Assembly: GCA_021161165.1 (NCBI GenBank)
Contig: JAGHBF010000086.1
Location: 1 to 8,359 of the forward strand
DNA: 8,359 bases
Source: Candidatus Aminicenantota bacterium
Lineage (GTDB): Bacteria; Acidobacteriota; Aminicenantia; S016-38
Direction: 5' to 3'
The first letter of the stretch is position 1. Each line of letters opens with the position of its first letter. The notes under the pieces were generated by a model, which ran no database searches, was not told the origin of the DNA, and saw nothing but the letters and a program-made list of their open reading frames with translations. Positions 1 through 6,151 of this stretch are shown piece after piece. A program made the position numbers and the translations under genes.

Positions 1-128
1 ACTCTATACCCTTTCAAATATTTCCTCTGCTTAAATTCCTCCTGTTTTCCTTTATTCCAGTTCTGTACCGGACGATAATATCCCACCACTCTTGAATAAA
101 CTTCCGTGGGAATTACTTTTATCTTCAT
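1..128 (-). CDS. Separate glycyl-radical tail of class III ribonucleotide reductase (3' end outside window)
   Basis: This is a short open frame of 42 full codons that runs off the window at position 1. Its translation matches the C-terminal tail of class III ribonucleotide reductases: residues 9-20 read EVYSRVVGYYRP, followed by QNWNKGKQEEF (22-32). The RVVGY motif is the glycyl-radical loop and Gly16 would be the radical site once a NrdG-type activase abstracts its hydrogen. In most family members this segment is fused to the end of NrdD. Here it starts at its own ATG, 14 nt after the NrdD stop, in another frame, with a GGAGGT site 4 nt upstream. The natural reading is a second subunit supplying the radical to the NrdD protein, rather than a sequencing error. 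A simple single-base error is unlikely because NrdD carries about 50 extra residues of unrelated tail before its stop. nrdG may follow beyond the window. Identification of the motif is strong; the two-subunit behaviour is inferred. Confidence 0.85.
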   Translation of the reverse strand, partial: MKIKVIPTEVYSRVVGYYRPVQNWNKGKQEEFKQRKYLKGYR

Positions 129-132
129 TTTT

Positions 133-138
133 ACCTCC
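133..138 (-). promoter_or_regulatory. Shine-Dalgarno site of the glycyl-radical tail gene
   Basis: On the minus strand GGAGGT lies between the NrdD stop codon (145-143) and the ATG at 128-126, with a 4-nt AAAA spacer. It supports independent translation of the small gene rather than it being a frameshifted leftover of nrdD. Confidence 0.8.
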
Positions 139-142
139 AAAA

Positions 143-2275
143 TTAGACTCTTTTTATAACTATCTTTACATTATTTAACCCATCAGTCCGTGCTGAAGAA
201 GACTCGGAATCCTCTACAATCCTGTAAGCTCCATCCTGAAATTCTTTTAACTCTTCTTTATTCATTTCAACCTCCACCCCAAATCGGGCAATTTCCTCAT
301 CGCTATGAGGATACGGGCAATAATAGTGTTCCCCTGCAATGTATCCATGAACAGGACAAATTGAAAATGTAGGGGTAATACTAAAATAGGGCATCCTGTA
401 ATTGTTTACGATTTTCCTAACAAGACTCTCTACCATCCTCCAGTCATATATGGCTTCTCCAATGAAGAGATGAACCACTGTGCCTCCTGTAAACAGAACC
501 TGCAGATCGTCCTGATGTTCCAGCACCTGAAAAATGTCTTCAGCTTCATACACGGGCATGTGTACTGAGTTTGTATAATAAGGGGCATTCACAGAGCCGG
601 AGGTTATGATATTAGGAAATTTTTCCTTGTCTCTCTTAGCCAGCCTGTAAGAAGCTCCCTCAGCGGGGGTGGCTTCGAGATTGTAAAGATTTCCGGTCTC
701 TTCCTGAAAATCAGAAAGCTTTTTTCTCATGAAGGTCAAGATTTCTATTGCCCACTGGCGAGCTTCAGGGTCTGAAATGCTAACCCCAAGGAGATTTAGA
801 GCTGCCTCATTCATTCCTATAAGGCCGATGGTTGAAAAATGGTTGGCCCAGTATTTTCCCTCAAGCCTCTTTATCTCTTCAAGATAAACACGTGAGTATG
901 GAAACAACCCTTTTTCTGTAAGGTCTTCCACTATCTTTCTCTTTATTTCAAGGCTGTCCTTTGCTATTTCCATTAATGTCTCAAGCTTTTCCAAAAATTC
1001 TTCTTTGCTCCTCGACAGATAGGCAATTCTCGGCATGTTGATGGTTACCACCCCAATAGAACCGGTAAGCGGATTTGCCCCAAAAAGCCCGCCTCCCCTC
1101 TTTTTCAGTTCCCTGGTATCCAGTCTCAATCTACAGCACATGCTTCGGGCATCCTCGGGCTTCATATCTGAATTAACAAAATTGGAAAAATAAGGAATGC
1201 CGTATTTCCCTGTCATTTCCCATATTGGTTTAAGAGCCTCATTCTCCCAGTCAAAATCCCTGGTAATGTTGTATGTGGGAATCGGAAAGGTAAATATTCT
1301 TCCCTTTGCATCTCCCTGCATCATTAGTTCTGCATATGCACGGTTTATCATATTAACTTCTTTTTGAAATTCTCCATAAGTCGCATTTATTTCTTCGCCT
1401 CCGACTATCGCTTTCTCTTCCTTCATGAATTCTGGAACCTTAAGGTCAAAAGTGAGGTTTGTAAACGGCGTCTGGAATCCAACTCTTGTGGGCACATTAA
1501 CGTTAAAAAGAAATTCCTGCATTGCCTGCTTCACCTGTTCGTACGAAAGCCCATCTTTCGCCACAAATGGTGCAAGGTAGGTATCAAAACTGGAAAAGGC
1601 CTGAGCACCTGCTGCCTCACCCTGCAAGGTGTAGAAAAAATTAACAATCTGGCCAAGGGCGGTCCTGAAATGTCTGGCAGGAGAAGCCTCCACTTTCCCG
1701 GCAACCCCTCCAAATCCTCTCAAAAGCAGGTCTTTCAGGTCCCATCCTACACAATATGGGGCAAGAACACCCAAGTCATGGATGTGGAACTCTCCCTCAC
1801 TATGAGCTCGTCTAATTGGCTCAGTATAAATCTTATTAAGCCAATAGCGGGCGGTCAGGGAAGAAGAAATATGAAAATTAAGTCCTTGTAGTGAATAACT
1901 CATATTGGAATTTTCCCTTACTCTCCAGTCATTCTGATTGAGATATTTCTCTATTATTTCCTCAGCTGAAGAAAAAACTGCAAATAAGTCTCTTGCCTCA
2001 GCCCTTTTCTGTCTGTAAAGAATATAGGCTTTAGCAACCTCCTCATACCCAGCCTTCATAAGTGCTCGCTCTACCTGATCCTGGATTTCTTCCACATGCG
2101 GAACATTCCCTTTAATGAAAAAATTCTCATAAAGGTGTCTCTCTACATCTCTTGCTACTCCTATAAAATCACCGTCCACTCCTGTAGCTTTCATTGCCCT
2201 GAAAATAGCAAACTCAATCCTTTTTCGTTCATATTCAACAATTCCACCATCCCTTTTTCTGACAAGCCATTTCAT
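143..2275 (-). CDS. nrdD: Anaerobic (class III) ribonucleoside-triphosphate reductase catalytic protein, lacking its glycyl-radical tail
   Basis: It reduces ribonucleoside triphosphates to deoxyribonucleotides in the cytoplasm without oxygen. The 710-residue protein opens with an ATP-cone domain (about 3-92, starting WLVRKRDG) that senses ATP/dATP, followed by the ten-stranded barrel. Family signatures are GEFHIHDLG (161-169), APYCVGWDL with Cys175, SMCCRLRLD (378-386) with Cys380/Cys381 (candidate thiyl-radical cysteine), YNLEATPAEG (531-540), TNSVHMPV (568-575) and FTGGTVVHLFIGE (595-607). A metal site remains near the end: CPVHGY (Cys640, His643) and CPYPH (Cys653, His657). The usual fused tail with RVxGY is absent; an unrelated stretch (about 660-710) replaces it, and the radical motif lies in the next gene. 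The start is supported by GAGGAGG upstream, which overlaps one of two NrdR-like boxes, so repression by NrdR is likely. The identity is secure; the substrate level (tri- rather than diphosphate) is taken from the family. Confidence 0.96.
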   Translation of the reverse strand: MKWLVRKRDGGIVEYERKRIEFAIFRAMKATGVDGDFIGVARDVERHLYENFFIKGNVPHVEEIQDQVERALMKAGYEEVAKAYILYRQKRAEARDLFAVFSSAEEIIEKYLNQNDWRVRENSNMSYSLQGLNFHISSSLTARYWLNKIYTEPIRRAHSEGEFHIHDLGVLAPYCVGWDLKDLLLRGFGGVAGKVEASPARHFRTALGQIVNFFYTLQGEAAGAQAFSSFDTYLAPFVAKDGLSYEQVKQAMQEFLFNVNVPTRVGFQTPFTNLTFDLKVPEFMKEEKAIVGGEEINATYGEFQKEVNMINRAYAELMMQGDAKGRIFTFPIPTYNITRDFDWENEALKPIWEMTGKYGIPYFSNFVNSDMKPEDARSMCCRLRLDTRELKKRGGGLFGANPLTGSIGVVTINMPRIAYLSRSKEEFLEKLETLMEIAKDSLEIKRKIVEDLTEKGLFPYSRVYLEEIKRLEGKYWANHFSTIGLIGMNEAALNLLGVSISDPEARQWAIEILTFMRKKLSDFQEETGNLYNLEATPAEGASYRLAKRDKEKFPNIITSGSVNAPYYTNSVHMPVYEAEDIFQVLEHQDDLQVLFTGGTVVHLFIGEAIYDWRMVESLVRKIVNNYRMPYFSITPTFSICPVHGYIAGEHYYCPYPHSDEEIARFGVEVEMNKEELKEFQDGAYRIVEDSESSSARTDGLNNVKIVIKRV

Positions 2276-2332
2276 TTTTCCTCCTCAATATTTTGTGCTC
2301 TAAAAATTTTTTACCACAATATTTTGTTAATA
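2276..2332 (-). promoter_or_regulatory. Control region of nrdD: tandem NrdR boxes over promoter and ribosome binding site
   Basis: Two copies of ACAAAATATTG lie on the minus strand. Extended to 16 bp, box A (2283-2298) and box B (2314-2329) each match 12 of 16 positions of the published NrdR consensus ACACwATATATwGTGT. Their centres are exactly 31 bp apart, three helical turns, the typical spacing of NrdR pairs. Box A overlaps the Shine-Dalgarno sequence GAGGAGG (2280-2286) and box B overlaps the proposed -10, so NrdR bound with dATP/ATP would block transcription initiation. The nrdR gene itself is not in the window. Confidence 0.75.
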
Positions 2333-2354
2333 TCAAAAAATTTCAACATGTAAA
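2327..2354 (-). promoter_or_regulatory. Possible sigma-70-type promoter of nrdD
   Basis: On the minus strand TTTACA (2354-2349) and TATTAA (2332-2327) are separated by 16 bp and would start transcription near 2320, about 45 nt before the nrdD ATG. The -10 overlaps NrdR box B and the -35 lies in a 14-bp palindrome. An alternative pair, TTGAAA and AATATT further downstream, cannot be excluded in this AT-rich stretch. Confidence 0.4.
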
Positions 2355-2361
2355 TTTACAT
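2348..2361. promoter_or_regulatory. Perfect 14-bp palindrome upstream of nrdD, candidate operator
   Basis: ATGTAAATTTACAT is an uninterrupted perfect palindrome and includes the proposed -35 of nrdD. Its place suggests a binding site for a dimeric regulator other than NrdR. I do not recognise the factor; AT-rich palindromes of this size also arise by chance. Confidence 0.35.
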
Positions 2362-2376
2362 ATCAGTACATTTGCG

Positions 2377-2446
2377 GAAGAGCTTAATATATGAAAGTAA
2401 TAGGAAGGAAGGCAGGAAAAAGTCTTTTGAAAAAGTAAAGCTCTTC
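2377..2446. repeat. Nine-base inverted repeat in the nrdD upstream region
   Basis: GAAGAGCTT (2377-2385) and AAGCTCTTC (2438-2446) are exact inverted copies separated by 52 bases. The arms are too far apart for a simple hairpin terminator. They could be two half-sites for looping or a chance pairing. Nothing else clear, and no convincing small gene, was seen in 2362-2545. Confidence 0.3.
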
Positions 2447-2545
2447 TCAGAAAAACCATAAAATAATTTGCCTGGATATTCTCAAACCGGTCTTGCTGAA
2501 TCAGACTTATTTAAATTTTCGCTGATGTCCAACCAAAAAGCTTAT

Positions 2546-2615
2546 AAAAAAATTGCCCGGCCTTTCCCTACAATCCCTTGGATTTGCGTCACTTTACGTG
2601 ACGAGGGAGCCGGGC
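2546..2615 (-). terminator. Structured terminator-like element after the protease operon (three-way junction)
   Basis: Read on the minus strand, 27 nt past the stop of the SDH_sah gene, GCCCGGC (2615-2609) pairs with GCCGGGC (2561-2555), and TCCCT (2608-2604) pairs with AGGGA (2569-2565) across a 3-nt bulge. Inside are two further hairpins: CGTCAC/GTGACG with a 5-nt loop (2603-2587) and AATCC/GGATT with a 3-nt loop. The closing stem is followed by AA and seven Ts (2552-2546). The GC-rich stem plus T-run and its place at the operon end argue for an intrinsic terminator. The branched shape is more elaborate than a usual terminator, so a structured RNA is possible. Confidence 0.6.
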
Positions 2616-2642
2616 TATAAATTAAAAGATAGAACAATTTTT

Positions 2643-3473
2643 CTATTTTTCAATATTTTTCCCCTCTTTTTTGTAAGGGAAAGGTATAAACTGAACTGAA
2701 GGCCTGTGCTGTATAGGTTGAGGGAATAGCTCCATTAAATCGTAAACCAAGGTGGGAATTTCAGTGGAAACCTCTAACCCGAGTTCCTTTAATTTATCTA
2801 TTGTAAGGGGATAGTCATGTGTCCATCCACCAGAAGTAAGCTTTTCAGATATTTCTCCTGCTCTCTCTCCCATTTTTTCATATAGAAGCTCTTCTACAAA
2901 TTCTTTCATCTGCTTAATTGCTTTCTTTGCCACATCCAAAAGAATAAGGGTATTGTCATCCATATCTTTTGGGTCTTTCATCTCCGCTGCTTTTATAATG
3001 CTCACAGCTGGAAACTGCCCTATCTGGGGGTCAAGAGGGCCAAGAACAGCATTTTCATCCATTACTATTTCATCAGCAGATAGGGCTATTAGAGTGCCCC
3101 CACTCATTGCATAATGGGGCACAAACACTGTGACTTTTCCTCTGTGTGCCTTCAATGCTCTTGCTATTTGCTCAGCGGCGAGAACAAGTCCACCAGGGGT
3201 ATGAATTATAAGGTCAATGGGCATATCGGGGGGAGTCATTCTAATGGCTCTTAGAATTTGCTCAGAGTCATTTATATCAATATATTTCAGAATTGGAATG
3301 CCGAGAAAATTCATGGACTCCTGTCTGTGAATGAGAAGAATTACCCTTGAGCCACGTCGCTTCTCTATTTCCCTTATAAGCCTGACCCTAGCTCCTTCCA
3401 TCATCCTCTGTTTCAAAGAGGGAAGCAAAGCGAGGAAAAGTAGAAATATCCAGAAAAGATCAAAATAGTTCAT
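2643..3473 (-). CDS. Membrane-anchored ClpP-fold serine protease, SDH_sah (serine dehydrogenase proteinase) type
   Basis: This 276-residue protein has one N-terminal membrane segment (about 4-20, FDLFWIFLLFLALLPSL) followed by a ClpP/SppA-fold domain. Visible family signatures are IDLIIHTPGG (86-95), the strand and oxyanion region that precedes the active site; HYAMSGGTLIAL (120-131) with the probable nucleophile Ser124; SADEIVMDENAVLGPLDPQIGQFPA (132-156, overall pattern typical of the family); and SGGWTHDYPLT (214-224). A lysine in the KK pair at 183-184 or Lys187 may be the base, but I cannot decide this from sequence. It is likely an inner-membrane protease; substrates are unknown. GGAGGGG lies 3 nt before the ATG and the gene starts 10 nt after the rhomboid stop, so the two are cotranscribed. 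It is the last gene of the operon, followed by the terminator-like element. It is not the long-form SppA and has no NfeD partner in view. Confidence 0.85.
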   Translation of the reverse strand: MNYFDLFWIFLLFLALLPSLKQRMMEGARVRLIREIEKRRGSRVILLIHRQESMNFLGIPILKYIDINDSEQILRAIRMTPPDMPIDLIIHTPGGLVLAAEQIARALKAHRGKVTVFVPHYAMSGGTLIALSADEIVMDENAVLGPLDPQIGQFPAVSIIKAAEMKDPKDMDDNTLILLDVAKKAIKQMKEFVEELLYEKMGERAGEISEKLTSGGWTHDYPLTIDKLKELGLEVSTEIPTLVYDLMELFPQPIQHRPSVQFIPFPYKKEGKNIEK

Positions 3474-3483
3474 TTTCCCCTCC

Positions 3484-4185
3484 TTACCAGGGCCTGTAAT
3501 ATCTATATCTGGGCCTGGTTTTTTTTCTGAAAAGCAATATCATTGCCATCCCGGCCAGGAATCCTCCAATATGTGCCCACCAGGCAACTCCTCCAGCTCC
3601 AGGCATTGCAAGGGAAGCACTTCCATTCAAAAATTGTATAAAGAACCACAAGATAAGAAAAAAGAACGCAGGAATTGGAATAATATCTATAAAGAAAAAC
3701 AGGAAAACCAGAGTGAAGACTCTGGCATAGGGATAAAGTATAAAATATGCCCCCAACACCCCTGCTATAGCTCCAGAGGCTCCTATCATTGGAACGCTTG
3801 AAAATGGATGTATAAGATACTGGAAAATCGCTGCGGCAAACCCTGAGAGGACATAAAAGATAAAGTATTTTAGATGTCCAAGGGCATCCTCCACATTGTC
3901 TCCAAAAATGTAGAGAAAGAGCATGTTTCCAAGAAGATGGAACCACCCACCATGGATAAACATTGAAGAGAAAATCGGAAAAACAGCTTCCAGAAGGGGA
4001 CATGATGCACATGTCAGAGCCTGAGAAAACTTCAAAGGCACAAATCCAAAATTAAATATAAAAAGGTGTAAAGCTTTAGGAGACAGAGCAAGTTCATAAA
4101 AGAATACTAGAAAGTTTAATACAATTAAACCGTAATTAACAAAAGGGGTAGATTCCGAAGGGATGTCGTCTTTTAATGGAATCAT
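3484..4185 (-). CDS. Rhomboid family intramembrane serine protease
   Basis: Rhomboids cut transmembrane substrates within the bilayer. This 233-residue protein is strongly hydrophobic with about six membrane segments. It shows the rhomboid signatures in order: HGGWFHLLGNMLFLYIFGD (78-96, with His83 and Asn87 of the HxxxN oxyanion motif), GASGAIAG (135-142) with catalytic Ser137, and AHIGGFLAG (204-212) with catalytic His205. The N-terminus (IPLKDDIPS) and the long loop before the HxxxN motif are common in bacterial rhomboids of this length. A short basic tail ends the protein, and no extra cytoplasmic domain or zinc finger is present. The ATG overlaps the stop of the preceding gene as ATGA (4182-4185), indicating translational coupling; the GAGGAG further upstream is 14 nt away. 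The neighbouring SDH_sah protease suggests a joint role in membrane protein turnover, which is an inference. Confidence 0.94.
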   Translation of the reverse strand: MIPLKDDIPSESTPFVNYGLIVLNFLVFFYELALSPKALHLFIFNFGFVPLKFSQALTCASCPLLEAVFPIFSSMFIHGGWFHLLGNMLFLYIFGDNVEDALGHLKYFIFYVLSGFAAAIFQYLIHPFSSVPMIGASGAIAGVLGAYFILYPYARVFTLVFLFFFIDIIPIPAFFFLILWFFIQFLNGSASLAMPGAGGVAWWAHIGGFLAGMAMILLFRKKTRPRYRYYRPW

Positions 4186-5366
4186 AACTTGTCTATTATC
4201 TCCTCTATAGTTAAATTATAGGGAAATTTTAGCTCTTCCAGGGAATCGGTTAAAACTTTTTTCAACACCTTTCTTTCTTCTTCATTTAGATACAGAATTT
4301 TCTTGGATTCCCATTTCCTGGGGACCTCTGCATAGTAATCGTTTGACCTCAGAAGTTTTTTCAACTTTGCCATGTCTTCAACTTTTGCGATTGCGGTTTT
4401 TTCTCCCACAGGTCTCAAAATTTCTCCAATTTCCTTTATTTGTAATACTTCTTTTAAAAGATAGGGACTCTCAAATTCAACAACTATACCGAATTTTAAC
4501 TTTAATTTAGAAAATCTAGCTCCCCATGTTTTTATGTTTTCTTCAAGGTTAACAGGTAGCTCTCCCCAATTTCTCATAGCTTTAAGAATGTCCTCTGGTT
4601 TCTGGCCCTTCTCTATCAAGGATAAAACTGATTGCCTTGATATTCTGTAAATGTATATGCCATCACAAGATACCGGTTCAGCCACTCTTTCCAGGAAATA
4701 TAGATCCCCTGGATGAATTTTTACCCTCGCAATCACTTCGTAATCCGGTTTTACAACAGGTTTTTCGAATATAAAATCAGGTATTTTACCTTTTATAATG
4801 TCCTTTCCTGCTGGTGTAAATTTTATTTTTTCTCCTGAGTCGAGAACGTTCAACCATTCAAGTTCCTTCAAAATCAAGTCAATAAGAGGGCCCTCAAGCT
4901 CTTCCCATTCAGGGGCCCTTTTTTCTCTTCTCAGCTTCCAGACACCGCCTTTTCTATAAAATTCAGGGTACTTCTCTCTTAATCTTCTTTTGAAAGCCTC
5001 TTTTGGTTCTCCCTCCTGAAGTTCGCTTATTACAAATTTCCTTGCTCCTCCAGGAGTTTCTCTTTCTCCCATGGATTTGAGATTAACTACCAGTGGAAGC
5101 TCATCCCATGACTCTGTCTCAAGAAACGTGGAATAAAGTAAATACCAATATCTCCCTACATTCCCCTTCAAAAGCTGGGAAAACTTCTTACCCTTTCTCC
5201 AGCCCTTTCCCGCTACAGAAAGCAGTTCTGCCTCATTTGCAATGCTAAGGATAAAATCGAGTTTTTTCTTGGGATAGTTAATATTGAGATTCTTTGCCCT
5301 ATGGAAAAAATCTGAAGGATGAGCCCCAAGCCTTACTATGTCGTTTATTATTAAAGGATAATCCAT
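4182..5366 (-). CDS. Protein with XPB/Ssl2-type helicase-associated domain but no helicase motor
   Basis: From memory of the family, residues about 200-345 resemble the XPB/Ssl2 helicase-associated domain (Pfam Helicase_C_3 type). The resemblance rests on KPDYEVIARV (206-215), DLYFLERVAEPVS (221-233), YRISRQSVLSLIEKGQ (240-255), then the G-x-LP-x-N linker and a TAIAKVEDMAKLKKLL segment (324-339). The preceding part (about 155-193, ending IKFTPAGKDII) looks like the winged-helix unit that often comes before it. No Walker A, DEAD/DEAH or other helicase motif occurs in the 394 residues, so this is not a helicase by itself. The N-terminal 150 residues are not recognised. Molecular function is unknown; DNA or protein binding is the most that can be guessed. 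The ATG has no clear ribosome binding site, and the DUF72 stop is 14 nt upstream, so translation may depend on coupling. Its stop overlaps the rhomboid start by 4 nt. Confidence 0.7.
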   Translation of the reverse strand: MDYPLIINDIVRLGAHPSDFFHRAKNLNINYPKKKLDFILSIANEAELLSVAGKGWRKGKKFSQLLKGNVGRYWYLLYSTFLETESWDELPLVVNLKSMGERETPGGARKFVISELQEGEPKEAFKRRLREKYPEFYRKGGVWKLRREKRAPEWEELEGPLIDLILKELEWLNVLDSGEKIKFTPAGKDIIKGKIPDFIFEKPVVKPDYEVIARVKIHPGDLYFLERVAEPVSCDGIYIYRISRQSVLSLIEKGQKPEDILKAMRNWGELPVNLEENIKTWGARFSKLKLKFGIVVEFESPYLLKEVLQIKEIGEILRPVGEKTAIAKVEDMAKLKKLLRSNDYYAEVPRKWESKKILYLNEEERKVLKKVLTDSLEELKFPYNLTIEEIIDKL

Positions 5367-5380
5367 TCATAAAAATTATA

Positions 5381-6151
5381 TCATGGGAGCATTGAGACTA
5401 TCTTCTGTTGCAGGTAGAAGGCGTTCTGCACTGCGTATCCACCGAAATCGTTGTTAAAAAGGATGTATTTTCTTCCTGGAAGGGAAACCAGTCTCTCCGC
5501 AAGGGAATTAAGGTATTCTTCCGTATAGGAAGAAGAATAGCGGGAAGTCGGACCATGCCTTCTAACATAGTAAATTACAAAGCCCTCGGGGTATTCATCG
5601 GGCATGCCTTTCCAGTCAGTTATCACTATTCCCATACCCCTTTCCCTGAGAAGCTCAAAAATATCCTCTCTCCACCAGGAGGGACTTCTGAATTCAAAAG
5701 AAAACTCAATGTCCATCGGTAACATTTCAATAAAATTCTTCAAAAGCCCTATATCATATTTAAGATTTCCGGGAAGCTGGATAAGAACAAGCTCCAGTTT
5801 TTTCTCAAGCAAGCGGTAGTTTCCGAGATGCCTTTCTATGTCCTCAGGAGCAACCTTTAACCTCTTTCTATGGGTAATAATCCTAGAAAGTTTCAGAATA
5901 TACGAAAAATATTCACGTGCTCTATTTTTCCATTGAATAAAAGTCTCAGGCTTTGGAAGTCTATAAAATGTTACATTGAGTTCTACAACAGGAAAGAAAA
6001 GCATGTAATGCTCAAGCCAGGATGACTGAGGCAATTTCTCAGGATAAAAAATTCCTCTCCAGTGCTTATAAACAAAGCCGGAAGTCCCTACCTTTATCTT
6101 TGCCCGATCCAGTCTCTCAAGCTCGGGAGGTCCAATCTTCTTATACACCAT
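5381..6151 (-). CDS. DUF72 (YecE-like) family protein
   Basis: This 256-residue protein has the full set of DUF72 landmarks: VGTSGFVYKHWRGIFYP (21-37), VELNVTFYRLP (56-66), KLSRIITH (87-94), LVLIQLPGNLK (121-131), EFRSPSWW (153-160), YYVRRHGP (194-201) and FNNDFGGYAVQNA (232-244, normally FNNH in relatives). The family adopts a TIM-barrel fold; its reaction is unknown, so no enzyme name is given. Family members usually start a few residues before VGTSG, but here about 20 residues precede it and no closer ATG, GTG or TTG exists in frame, so the ATG at 6151-6149 is kept. This makes the gene overlap the upstream one by 58 nt in a different frame. The ribosome binding site is weak (AAAGAG-like). 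The gene sits second in the five-gene minus-strand operon. Confidence 0.92.
   Translation of the reverse strand: MVYKKIGPPELERLDRAKIKVGTSGFVYKHWRGIFYPEKLPQSSWLEHYMLFFPVVELNVTFYRLPKPETFIQWKNRAREYFSYILKLSRIITHRKRLKVAPEDIERHLGNYRLLEKKLELVLIQLPGNLKYDIGLLKNFIEMLPMDIEFSFEFRSPSWWREDIFELLRERGMGIVITDWKGMPDEYPEGFVIYYVRRHGPTSRYSSSYTEEYLNSLAERLVSLPGRKYILFNNDFGGYAVQNAFYLQQKIVSMLP

Noticed and set aside
1364..1891. Open frame of 175 codons on the plus strand inside nrdD
   Set aside because: It is antisense to highly conserved nrdD codons, has no ribosome binding site and its translation has no recognisable domain.
2555..2615. Cyclic di-GMP riboswitch in the structured element, because of GACGCAAATCC
   Set aside because: The other conserved segments of that class are absent, the stems do not fit, and it lies at the end of an operon rather than in a leader.
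3503..4012. Second minus-strand open frame of 169 codons within the rhomboid gene
   Set aside because: It overlaps the rhomboid frame that carries all catalytic motifs; its composition (many Cys, Ser, Trp) is typical of an out-of-frame reading.
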